Below are positions 23,930 to 31,288 of a DNA stretch of 32,947 nt, piece after piece (position 1 is the stretch's first letter; every line of letters starts with the position of its first letter). Source of the stretch: CAYWNA01 sp964459305 (GTDB lineage Bacteria > Planctomycetota > Planctomycetia > Pirellulales > Pirellulaceae); assembly GCA_964459305.1 (NCBI GenBank), contig CAYWNA010000145.1, positions 1-32,947 of the forward strand, given 5' to 3'. The notes beneath the pieces were generated by a model that searched no databases, was not told the DNA's origin, and was given only the letters and a program-made list of their open reading frames with translations. Both the position numbers and the translations under genes were made by a program.

Positions 23930-24124
23930 ATGGCGGACAGAGAGTATCCAATCGCACTAGAGATTTCGGGGCCCACAGCCATGTGGACTCGGCCTGATAC
24001 GGGTGACGCACCGGTGAGCTACCCAGCTCCAACGTTTTCCGCGACTAAGGTAATCTTCGAGTCCATCGTCTGGCTCAAGAACGCCCCCCCCCATGCCATA
24101 AGAAAGGAGCGTTCTGATCGATGA
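23930..24124 (+). pseudogene. truncated N-terminus of a second, divergent Cas5-like protein
   Basis: After a good ribosome binding site (GGAGG, 6-10 nt before ATG 23930) the frame reads YPIALEISGPTAMWTRPDTG, then DAPVSYPAPTFSATKVIFES and IVWLKN. This is the conserved N-terminal beta-strand and helix of Cas5 proteins (…GP/GD-xxx-xTRP…VSYP-x-xTPSAxxGIxExIxW). The intact cas5c in this locus has a different version (VWGDFACFTRP…VSYPVMTPSAARGILEAIYW), so this is a paralogue, not a duplication of it. Family resemblance ends at about 24083, at a run of nine C, after which only 11 unrelated codons precede the stop at 24122-24124. A full Cas5 needs ~220 or more residues. It is a relic of another cas operon that shared or donated the promoter region. 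Confidence 0.72.
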
Positions 24125-24228
24125 CTGATCCCGCCTATGCCCACACCTTGCACGGCATCGCTGGTCGGCCGTTCTACGACTCTCCTACCACTGGGCACGT
24201 CCTGGTCTTCGACCATTCGCCGGAGTAA
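24121..24228 (+). CDS. 35-codon frame between the relic cas5 and cas3
   Basis: ATG at 24121 overlaps the stop of the relic frame (ATGA), and the frame ends three nt before the cas3 ATG. The product, beginning MTDPAYAHTLHGIAGRPFYD and ending in GHVLVFDHSPE, has no family I recognise. GGAG lies 12 nt before the ATG, a slightly long spacing. It may be a leftover of the gene once lying between the two, or simply the coupling frame that delivers ribosomes to cas3. Coding status is uncertain. Confidence 0.35.
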   Translation: MTDPAYAHTLHGIAGRPFYDSPTTGHVLVFDHSPE

Positions 24229-24231
24229 TCC

Positions 24232-26574
24232 ATGACAACTCACTACGCCCACTCGCATCCCGACCAACCGCAACCTGGCGATAAGTGGCAACTCCTGGCT
24301 GACCACCTTCGCGGCGTCGGCAGCCTCGCGGGACAGTTTGCCGCCGGGATGTTCGGTCAAGCCGAGGAACTTACCGATGAGCTTCGCGAATTGCGGCGCA
24401 TTTCTGTCGATGCGGCTCGGACGCTGGGACTGCTGCATGACCTGGGGAAATATCGCGATGAATTTCAGCAGTATCTTCGCAAGCAACGATCCGGCGGCTC
24501 GGACACGCATCATGCCATCTATGGGGCAGCGGCTGGGTGTCAGCTGGAATCCACCGCAGCAATTTTTGCGATTGCCGGGCATCATGCCGGACTGCATGAT
24601 GAAGCCGATCTGCAAACGTTGCTCAACGGACGGCGTTACCCAGTGGAACAAGCCGGCGACTTGCTCCGGCGCGCGCAGGCCGAGCTTTCGGATGAATTCG
24701 CGAGCTGGCCGCATCTGGTGCCGCCGGAACAGATTGATCCCGACGACAACAACGCTTGCCGCCGGCATGAACTGTGGACTCGCATGCTCTTTTCCGTACT
24801 GGTCGATGCCGATCGGCTGGAAACGGAACGTGCACGAACACGCAAGCGGCGCCGCACCATCCCGTTTGACGCGAATCTTCTGCTGGGACGCCTGCAGGAA
24901 GCACGTGATCATAAGCGTCGTAATGCGCCCGACGATGAACTGAACCGGCTGCGCAACGAGATTTTCGACGCGTGCCTGCGCGCGGGCAGCGATCGCACAC
25001 AAGGCTTCTTTTCGCTGACTGCTCCCACCGGCGCTGCCAAAACGCTCTCGATGATTGCCTTCGCGCTGGCACACGCCCGGCGGCATAACCTGCGTCGAGT
25101 CATCGTTGTCATTCCGTACCTGTCGATCATCGAACAAAACGCCAGCGAATACGTACGGGTCTTCGGCCGCGGCCAGATCGTGGAACATCATTCGGCCGTT
25201 GACTTCGATCCGCCGCGCGGCTCGGAACCGGCCGAGCGGACACCGGCGGAGCTGGCTACCGAGAACTGGGACGCTCCGATCATTGTCACCACGTCCGTTC
25301 AATTCCTCGAATCGCTGCTGGCGGCCTCCCCCGCCAGATGCCGCAAACTGCACAACGTCGCCTGCAGCGTTGTGGTATTCGACGAGGTGCAAACGCTGCC
25401 GACGCATTTGCTCAGCCCGGTTTTCAGCGTCTTGCGCGAACTGGTCGCGCGTTATCGCGTCAGCACGCTGTTCTGCTCCGCAACGTTGCCCGCGTTTCAG
25501 CGGTTCAGCCGCCTGCCCGACGGATTCGGGCCCGATGAATTGACCGAACTGGTGCCGCGGCGAGATCGGGTTTATGCCAGTCTGAATCGCGTCCGGTACC
25601 GCTGGCCGGCCGAGGACGAGTCGCTGAGCTGGACGAACCTAGCCGCGCGGCTGGCTGAGTGCCCTCAAGCACTGTGCGTGGTCAATACGCGACGCGACGC
25701 CTACCAACTGTGGCAAGAAGTCCGCGAGTTACTCGGCGAGCCCGCTGATACGGATCCCGCGTGCGATGGCCTCTTCCACCTGTCGTCGGCGATGTGTGCG
25801 CAGCATCGGCTCCGTGTGCTGGGCGATCCCCGTTCACCAGCCACGGGAAGCATACGCCATCGGCTCTCGAACGGTTTGCCGTGCCGCGTGGTTTCTACAC
25901 AGCTTATCGAAGCCGGGGTTGACGTGGACTTCCCGGTCGCCTTTCGCGCGGTGGGGCCACTGGATGCGATCGTGCAGGTAGCCGGGAGGTGCAACCGGGA
26001 AGGGCGCTTGCGCGACGAACAGGGGAACCCGAGGCTGGGCGATGTAGTGGTGTTTCGGCCCGCTGAGGGCGGGCTGCCGCCGGGCGTCTACCGTACCGCC
26101 ACCGAAACGAGCTCCACGCTGCTTGCTGGAATCGACACCGACCACCTCGGTACCGATCCGCAGATTTTCCACCGCTATTTCGACGAGCTCTATCAACTGG
26201 TTCCGACCGACCACGAACGCCGTGGCGAAGCGACGATCCAGGAAGACCGGGCGGCGATGAACTTTCGTCGCGTGGCCGAACGGGCCCGCGTGATCCGCGA
26301 TGGTACGACTTCCCTGATCGTACCCTACGGCCGTGCGGGGCGCTGGATCGAACGCATTCGCCGACGCAGACGGTTCGATTGGCAAAAGCTGCGACGCTTG
26401 CAGCGTTACATGGTCAGCGTCCACCAGCACGACCTGCTGCAATTGGAACAGTTCGGCATGCTCACGCCGCTGCTGCCGGAGTACGCCGAGATCCCGGTTG
26501 TGGATCGGGCATCGTATCACAAGAACGTGGGACTATTGATTCAAGAACGCCCTGTGGAGGATTTGATCGTATGA
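24232..26574 (+). CDS. cas3: type I-C CRISPR-associated nuclease/helicase Cas3 (HD + DExH)
   Basis: The 780-residue protein has an N-terminal HD nuclease domain: H25, H69-D70 in LLHDLGKY, the histidines of THHAIYGA near 93-94 and GHHAG near 117-118. The SF2 helicase follows: Walker A as TAPTGAAKT (residues 263-271), Walker B/DExH-like VVVFDEVQTLP (380-390), motif III FCSATLP (414-420) and motif VI QVAGRCNREGR (582-592), preceded by STQLIEAGVDVDFPV. Cas3 is recruited by target-bound Cascade and degrades the invader DNA. GGAG 6 nt upstream supports the start. Its stop overlaps the cas5c start (ATGA). The Walker A box is unusual in having Ala where most helicases have Gly before the lysine. Confidence 0.97.
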   Translation: MTTHYAHSHPDQPQPGDKWQLLADHLRGVGSLAGQFAAGMFGQAEELTDELRELRRISVDAARTLGLLHDLGKYRDEFQQYLRKQRSGGSDTHHAIYGAAAGCQLESTAAIFAIAGHHAGLHDEADLQTLLNGRRYPVEQAGDLLRRAQAELSDEFASWPHLVPPEQIDPDDNNACRRHELWTRMLFSVLVDADRLETERARTRKRRRTIPFDANLLLGRLQEARDHKRRNAPDDELNRLRNEIFDACLRAGSDRTQGFFSLTAPTGAAKTLSMIAFALAHARRHNLRRVIVVIPYLSIIEQNASEYVRVFGRGQIVEHHSAVDFDPPRGSEPAERTPAELATENWDAPIIVTTSVQFLESLLAASPARCRKLHNVACSVVVFDEVQTLPTHLLSPVFSVLRELVARYRVSTLFCSATLPAFQRFSRLPDGFGPDELTELVPRRDRVYASLNRVRYRWPAEDESLSWTNLAARLAECPQALCVVNTRRDAYQLWQEVRELLGEPADTDPACDGLFHLSSAMCAQHRLRVLGDPRSPATGSIRHRLSNGLPCRVVSTQLIEAGVDVDFPVAFRAVGPLDAIVQVAGRCNREGRLRDEQGNPRLGDVVVFRPAEGGLPPGVYRTATETSSTLLAGIDTDHLGTDPQIFHRYFDELYQLVPTDHERRGEATIQEDRAAMNFRRVAERARVIRDGTTSLIVPYGRAGRWIERIRRRRRFDWQKLRRLQRYMVSVHQHDLLQLEQFGMLTPLLPEYAEIPVVDRASYHKNVGLLIQERPVEDLIV

Positions 26575-27290
26575 ACACACCGCATTTTGCCGGCTTGCGC
26601 GTCTGGGGTGATTTCGCCTGTTTCACCCGCCCCGAGATGAAAGTCGAACGGGTCAGCTACCCGGTGATGACGCCTTCGGCCGCACGCGGCATCCTGGAGG
26701 CAATCTACTGGGAACCGGAAATGTACTACGTGGTCGACCAGATCACCGTCGTGCGCAAGGGGCGCTGGTTCACTTTTCGGCGCAACGAGGTGCAAAAGGT
26801 AATCAGCCTGAACGAGGCCGGGCGATGGATGCGCGGCAGCAAGAACATCGGCTATATCCAGGCCGGAGGCGGCGCGCCGGACGCCGCTCAACGCAATCTG
26901 CTGGGGCTGGCAGATGTGGAGTACGTCGTCAACGCCCAAATCTGCCTGACCGAAAAAGGGCAGAGCGAAGGTGCCAACATCGTTAAGCATCTGGACCGTT
27001 TCCGAAAACGCGCAGCGGCGGGCAAGTGCTTTCACCGCCCGGCGCTCGGTTGCCGCGAATTTGTGGCCGACTTCGACCTGATCGAAAACGGCGACGAAGT
27101 AACCAAAGCCAATTGGCCGGAGGAGGATTTGGGATTGATGCTTTACGATGTCTTTGATCCCGCCGATCGCCCCCACCGCCGCCATGTGGATCCGCGGCCC
27201 GTGTTTTTCAAAGCCTTCATTCGCGACGCCGTGCTCGACTGTCATCCCGATCGCGTCGAGCTTGTCCGTCCTGCTACCGCAAGGAGTTAG
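26571..27290 (+). CDS. cas5c: type I-C Cas5 (Cas5c/Cas5d), crRNA-processing endonuclease
   Basis: The 239-residue protein shows the Cas5c hallmarks 'RVWGDFACFTRPEMKVERVS' and 'MTPSAARGILEAIYW'. A tyrosine stands at residue 46, where Bacillus Cas5d has its reported active-site Tyr46. A K139-H140 pair in ANIVKHLDRF probably corresponds to the Lys-His catalytic pair of that enzyme. 'FHRPALGCREF' is also typical. In type I-C systems, which lack Cas6, this protein cuts the repeat hairpin to make crRNAs and then caps the crRNA 5' end in Cascade. It starts at 26571 within an ATGA overlap with cas3, with GGAGG 11 nt upstream, and ends 2 nt before cas8c. Confidence 0.96.
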   Translation: MNTPHFAGLRVWGDFACFTRPEMKVERVSYPVMTPSAARGILEAIYWEPEMYYVVDQITVVRKGRWFTFRRNEVQKVISLNEAGRWMRGSKNIGYIQAGGGAPDAAQRNLLGLADVEYVVNAQICLTEKGQSEGANIVKHLDRFRKRAAAGKCFHRPALGCREFVADFDLIENGDEVTKANWPEEDLGLMLYDVFDPADRPHRRHVDPRPVFFKAFIRDAVLDCHPDRVELVRPATARS

Positions 27291-27292
27291 CC

Positions 27293-29275
27293 ATGCTGCT
27301 GCAAGCCTTGTACCAATACGCCAAGCGAACCACGATGCCGCACGGTGCGAAATTACTTGATTGTCCCCAGTTTGAAAGCAGGATGATTCACTGGATCGTA
27401 GATATATCCGACGCCGGTGACTTCCGCGGCTTCATTCAATTGACTGGCTCCAAAGAGGCCGGCGTTCTTTTCCCCAAGTTGCCGCGCACCCTTGAACCGA
27501 AGGACAGTGGGACGGTCGCCGAGTTTCTTGTCGAAGACCTGACTACCATATTTGGACTTGGCGCAACCCCATCCGCAAAGCCAAAAGCTAAGGCCCAGAA
27601 AAAGCACCGGCACTTCTGGACTCGCATTGAGGAAGCGAACGCAGAATTGAAGCATCCGCTACTCAAGGCCGCCTTGGCTTGGCATAGAGACCATGTCAGA
27701 ACCAAGGAATATCCAAGATTGGCGTACGAGCCCTACCTGAAGCCTGGATCAAGGGGTAGGCCCAAACCGCAATGGGTCATCCATACTTCCAGTGGAGCGG
27801 TCTTGCCAGTAGTGCATCGCGCGAACGCATCAATTGACTTCGCTTTGCGCGTTGAGGGAAAGTTGCTCATCGAGGACGAGGATCTGCTCAACTGGTGGTC
27901 GAATTGGTTTCAAAGTTGGCTGACGGGGAAGGAGACGAATTGCGTTGCTCTGCACGGCGGGCGTTCTGTATGCGTAGTCTCAGGTACCAATGATGCAGCG
28001 ATTTCCGACAGCCACCTGCCCAAGATCAAAGGCGTACCAGGCACGACGAGTTTCGGTGCCACCCTGGTAAGCGCCGAAGCCGATTCCTTCCATTCGTACG
28101 GCCTGTCCGCGATCAAAGCCAAGGTAAAGGGAGCTCGCTCGCGTCCGGATGCGAGCTATTCGAATGTGTCGGTTCGTGCTGCCATCGCCTACTCGAACGC
28201 ATTAAACCATCTGCTATCACACGAAGATTCCTGCGTTCGCGTCGGTCCCGTGGCGTTTTGCTTCTGGACCTCGGCTTCGCCGGAAGCGAACACGTTATTC
28301 GCCCGCCTGTTGCAGCAGCCCAAGCCACAGCAGGTGGCCGAATTCCTCAAGTCGCCGCTGGCCGGATTCCAGCGCGAGTTGCTCCGCCGGGAGGGGTTCT
28401 ACAGCGTTGCGCTTTCCGGCAACGCCGGCCGCGTCGTTGTCCGTAGCTGGTTACAGGCGTCACTGGAGCAGGCGATCCAACACTTCGCACGCTGGTTCCG
28501 CGACCTGGAAATCGTCGAGCTGCGCGGAATCGCACCGGCGCAGAAAAAACGCGACAAAGGCAAAGGGAAAGACGGTGCCGGCGGCACGCCCTACTCGCTG
28601 TTTCGCCTGGCCTGCACGGCCGTGCGCGAAGCCAAGGACCTGCGAGCAGACAACGTGCTGGCGATCTATCGCGCCGCTCTCGAAGGGCTCGCTCCCCCGC
28701 TCATCCTGCTCAAACCGGTGCTTCAGGAATTTCACACCGCACTGGTCAAGGACGACCGCCAGAAACCGACTTTCCCTTTCAGCTTGTCCCGGTTTGCCCT
28801 GATCAAGTTGATCCTCACTCGCAACACGAAAGGAGATTTCATGCCCGAAGTCCAACTCGCTGAAACGACCGACGCCGCCTATAACCTGGGGCGTCTCTTG
28901 GCCGTGCTCGATGCCTTGCAGGACAAGGCCCACGAATACCAGCTCGAAGGCGCCGGCGTCATCGAGCGCTATTACGCCTCGGCCTCGTCGGCTCCCGCGA
29001 CCGCTTTTCCGATCCTCATGCGTCTCGCAAATCATCACTTGCGCAAGGTGGAGCAGCAGGGCGACAAGGGCCGCCGCGACACCGCTGCGATCAAGCAGCG
29101 GATGTCGGACATCCTGGCAAAGTTGCAGCCCAGCGCACCGGGACAGCCGCCCGCTTTCCCCAGAGTTTTCGATCTGGAACAACAAGGCCGCTTCTCGCTC
29201 GGCTTTTACCAGCAGAAAGCTGCCGACGCAGCAGATTCGCCAGGCCAAACTCAACAAGGACCAGTCCGACGTTGA
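27293..29275 (+). CDS. cas8c: type I-C Cas8c (Csd1), large subunit of Cascade
   Basis: The 660-residue protein is of typical or slightly large length for Cas8c. Recognisable stretches are 'MLLQALYQYAKRT' at the N-terminus, 'FLVEDLTTIFGL', 'LLIEDEDLLNWWSNWFQSWL', 'GATLVSAEADSFHSYGL', 'VGPVAFCFWTSASPEANTLF', and the C-terminal small-subunit-like region 'YNLGRLLAVLDALQDKAHEY' to 'FSLGFYQQKAA'. Cas8c reads the PAM, and in type I-C its gene also yields the separate small subunit Cas11c from an internal start. An internal ATG at 28841 with AAAGGAG a few nt upstream, opening 'MPEVQLAETTDAAYNLGRLL', is the evident candidate for that start. AAGGAG lies 7 nt before the ATG at 27293. The first ~800 nt look lower in GC than the rest. 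Confidence 0.95.
   Translation: MLLQALYQYAKRTTMPHGAKLLDCPQFESRMIHWIVDISDAGDFRGFIQLTGSKEAGVLFPKLPRTLEPKDSGTVAEFLVEDLTTIFGLGATPSAKPKAKAQKKHRHFWTRIEEANAELKHPLLKAALAWHRDHVRTKEYPRLAYEPYLKPGSRGRPKPQWVIHTSSGAVLPVVHRANASIDFALRVEGKLLIEDEDLLNWWSNWFQSWLTGKETNCVALHGGRSVCVVSGTNDAAISDSHLPKIKGVPGTTSFGATLVSAEADSFHSYGLSAIKAKVKGARSRPDASYSNVSVRAAIAYSNALNHLLSHEDSCVRVGPVAFCFWTSASPEANTLFARLLQQPKPQQVAEFLKSPLAGFQRELLRREGFYSVALSGNAGRVVVRSWLQASLEQAIQHFARWFRDLEIVELRGIAPAQKKRDKGKGKDGAGGTPYSLFRLACTAVREAKDLRADNVLAIYRAALEGLAPPLILLKPVLQEFHTALVKDDRQKPTFPFSLSRFALIKLILTRNTKGDFMPEVQLAETTDAAYNLGRLLAVLDALQDKAHEYQLEGAGVIERYYASASSAPATAFPILMRLANHHLRKVEQQGDKGRRDTAAIKQRMSDILAKLQPSAPGQPPAFPRVFDLEQQGRFSLGFYQQKAADAADSPGQTQQGPVRR
28841..29275 (+). 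CDS. candidate internal gene for Cas11c small subunit (within cas8c)
   Basis: The sequence AAAGGAG at 28829-28835 stands 5 nt before an in-frame ATG at 28841 inside cas8c. Translation from it would give the C-terminal 144 residues (MPEVQLAETTDAAYNLGRLL…), all-helical in appearance. An independently translated Cas11 from the 3' part of cas8c is established for type I-C systems; the size here fits the ~120-150 residues expected. The ribosome binding site is directly visible, and its use is inferred. Confidence 0.7.
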   Translation: MPEVQLAETTDAAYNLGRLLAVLDALQDKAHEYQLEGAGVIERYYASASSAPATAFPILMRLANHHLRKVEQQGDKGRRDTAAIKQRMSDILAKLQPSAPGQPPAFPRVFDLEQQGRFSLGFYQQKAADAADSPGQTQQGPVRR

Positions 29276-29408
29276 CTCCCAAAACTAGGTTCGGCAAGCC
29301 GATATCCGCAGCTTCACCCGGAAGCAAACGTGACGCCGGAAGGCGGCGGTACAGAATAGCAGCACAACAAACCAACAGCTTCTTCAAACATTGACAAGGA
29401 GACTTCTT

Positions 29409-30395
29409 ATGACCACGACGCTGGCTAACCGTCACGACATCCTGATCCTGTTCGACGTCACCAATGGCAATCCCAACGGTGACCCGGACGCGGGCAACCT
29501 GCCCCGCATCGACCCCACCACCAACCGCGGACTCGTTTCCGACGTCTGCCTCAAACGCAAGGTGCGGAACTACGTGCTGGAATTCGGACCGAGGAACGCT
29601 GAGGCAAACGGGCACCAGTTCGACGTCTTCGTCCGCCAGGGCGCGGTCCTAAACACGCTCATCAAGGAAGGAGAAGAACACGCGAAAGAGAATCTCGGCG
29701 AGAAGTCGAACAAGCAACAACAAGCGGAAGAGGCGATGAAATGGCTGTGTCGAAGATTCTACGACATCCGCACCTTCGGTGCTGTCCTTTCGACTGGCGC
29801 GAAAGAAGATGTCATGACCGGGTCGGCTCACGGGCAGGTGCGTGGGCCGGTGCAATTTACGTTCGCTCAGTCGCTGCATCCAATCACGCCGCTGGAGGTG
29901 ACTATCACGCGCTGCGCCGTCACAAAAGAAGAGGACAGGGCCAAGGAACGCACAATGGGCAACAAGCACATCGTGCCATACGCGCTCTATGTGGCGAAGG
30001 CATTCGTCTCACCTGTTTTCGCCGAACGAACAGGTTTCAGCGACGAAGACCTCGGACTGTTCTTCGAAGCCTTGCAGCACATGTTCGACCACGACCAATC
30101 CGCGGCCCGCGCGGAAATGACCGTTCGCGGAGTCTATGACTTCGAGCACGTCGGCACGCAGGCGGAGGCCAATGCCGACCAGAACGCCCGCGAGGCAAGG
30201 CTCGGCTGCGCCCACGCGTGGAAGCTCTTCGACGGTGTGCATGTCACCCTTGAGGGCAAGCCATACCCCGAATCCTTCGACAACTACGACATCACCGACG
30301 AATGGGCGGACAAGAACGATGGCGACACCATCGTCCCCGGCGTTCGAATCCACCGCCGGGTGGACCCGCGGAAAAACGTCGTTTCTTCAACCTGA
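29409..30395 (+). CDS. cas7c: type I-C Cas7 (Csd2), crRNA-binding backbone of Cascade
   Basis: The 328-residue protein opens with 'NRHDILILFDVTNGNPNGDP', the signature of Cas7/Csd2, followed by 'GNLPRIDPTTNRGLVSDVCL', 'KWLCRRFYDIRTFGAVLSTG', 'GQVRGPVQFTFAQSLHPITP' and 'NKHIVPYALYVAKAF'. Several copies form the helical spine along the crRNA spacer. The start at 29409 has AAGGAG 7 nt upstream; six earlier codons are open without a site. A 133-nt gap separates it from cas8c, with no recognisable gene in the gap. Its own strong ribosome binding site fits the high copy number needed in Cascade. Confidence 0.97.
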   Translation: MTTTLANRHDILILFDVTNGNPNGDPDAGNLPRIDPTTNRGLVSDVCLKRKVRNYVLEFGPRNAEANGHQFDVFVRQGAVLNTLIKEGEEHAKENLGEKSNKQQQAEEAMKWLCRRFYDIRTFGAVLSTGAKEDVMTGSAHGQVRGPVQFTFAQSLHPITPLEVTITRCAVTKEEDRAKERTMGNKHIVPYALYVAKAFVSPVFAERTGFSDEDLGLFFEALQHMFDHDQSAARAEMTVRGVYDFEHVGTQAEANADQNAREARLGCAHAWKLFDGVHVTLEGKPYPESFDNYDITDEWADKNDGDTIVPGVRIHRRVDPRKNVVSST

Positions 30396-30413
30396 TAGAT
30401 CGGCGACCATATT

Positions 30414-31178
30414 ATGTCCACGCAGTTCACCGATGACCAACTGCTTCCGGTCAGCTACCTGAACGATCTGCTGTTCTGCGAGCGGCGGGCGGCGCTTCAT
30501 ATCAACGAGCAGATTTGGGTGCATAATCGGTATACCGTCGAAGGGACACACGCCCATCAGCGAGTCGATCGGTCGCGGGACTCGAAGACCGGTGACGGGC
30601 GTACGGCGCATTCTCTCTGGCTCCTCTCGCGTCGCCTCGGATTGATCGGCAAGGCGGATACGGTCGAGTTCCACGTTCCAGAGAACCCGGCCGGCGCCGG
30701 GCCCGACGATCCGTCGAAAACCTCGGAAGAGACGCATTGCTTCCCGGAACCAGTGGGTTGTGTGGCCGAATCAATCCGCGGGCTGGTTCCCTATCCTGTC
30801 GAGCACAAACGCGGTCGGCGGCGGCGGTGGGACAATGACGACGTGCAACTGTGTGCCCAGGCACTGTGCCTGGAAGAGATGCTGGGCGTGACGGTGCCCC
30901 GCGGCGCGATCTTCCATGTCAAAAGCCGGCAAAGGCGTGAGGTCGTTTTCGACAGTGAACTGCGACAGAAAACCGAGGACACGGTCGGGCGGTTGCGAGA
31001 CTTGGCGGACAGCGGCGTCACGCCGTTGCCAAAGTACGAGAAGAAGTGCGAAAGCTGCTCGCTGAAAGAGATTTGTCTTCCAAAGGCCATACGTCCCCGC
31101 GCCACGGCGCGGCGGTACTTGGCGCGGGTCATTGCGGGCGAGTTCGAATCGTCGGGGGACGCGAACGAAACCGAGTAG
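30414..31178 (+). CDS. cas4: CRISPR-associated exonuclease Cas4 (type I-C), with internal insertion
   Basis: The 254-residue RecB-like nuclease has all four iron-sulfur cysteines visible: C22 in FCERR, then C212, C215 and C221 in KKCESCSLKEIC. Nuclease residues are D82 (GKADTVEF), E130 and K132 (PYPVEHKRG), with the QLCAQALCLEEML motif at about 145-157. With Cas1-Cas2 it trims and orients prespacers by PAM. Residues 88-124 (starting PENPAGAGPDD, rich in Pro, Glu and Thr) separate strands that are normally only a few residues apart, so the protein is about 30-40 residues longer than typical I-C Cas4. It starts 18 nt after cas7c ends; only a weak site is present upstream. Confidence 0.95.
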   Translation: MSTQFTDDQLLPVSYLNDLLFCERRAALHINEQIWVHNRYTVEGTHAHQRVDRSRDSKTGDGRTAHSLWLLSRRLGLIGKADTVEFHVPENPAGAGPDDPSKTSEETHCFPEPVGCVAESIRGLVPYPVEHKRGRRRRWDNDDVQLCAQALCLEEMLGVTVPRGAIFHVKSRQRREVVFDSELRQKTEDTVGRLRDLADSGVTPLPKYEKKCESCSLKEICLPKAIRPRATARRYLARVIAGEFESSGDANETE

Positions 31179-31186
31179 GAATCGTC

Positions 31187-31288
31187 ATGAGTCATGTTTC
31201 TGCGAGTCAAATCCAAACGACCAACGGGAGTGGGCCGCCACTGACCGAGCGTGAGCTCGCATTGGTCGGCGGCCCGGCCGCCACATGA
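31187..31288 (+). CDS. 33-codon frame coupled to cas1 (doubtful gene)
   Basis: ATG at 31187, nine nt after the cas4 stop, has TAGGA about 6 nt upstream. Its 33 residues (parts: MSHVSASQIQTTNGSGPPL, TERELALVGGPAAT) end in an ATGA overlap with the cas1 start at 31285. The cas1 start has no ribosome binding site of its own, so this frame would bring ribosomes to it. No family is recognised. It could be a translational coupler, a small Cas accessory peptide, or a chance frame. Confidence 0.4.
   Translation: MSHVSASQIQTTNGSGPPLTERELALVGGPAAT

Noticed and set aside
24081..24096. Programmed frameshift at the nine-C run in the relic cas5
   Set aside because: Neither alternative frame after the run continues with Cas5-like sequence; the frame of the 35-codon reading is closed by a stop at 24115-24117, so slippage would not restore a protein.
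24019..25407. Minus-strand frame of 462 codons opposite cas3
   Set aside because: Antisense to the well-supported HD and helicase motifs of cas3; no family features.
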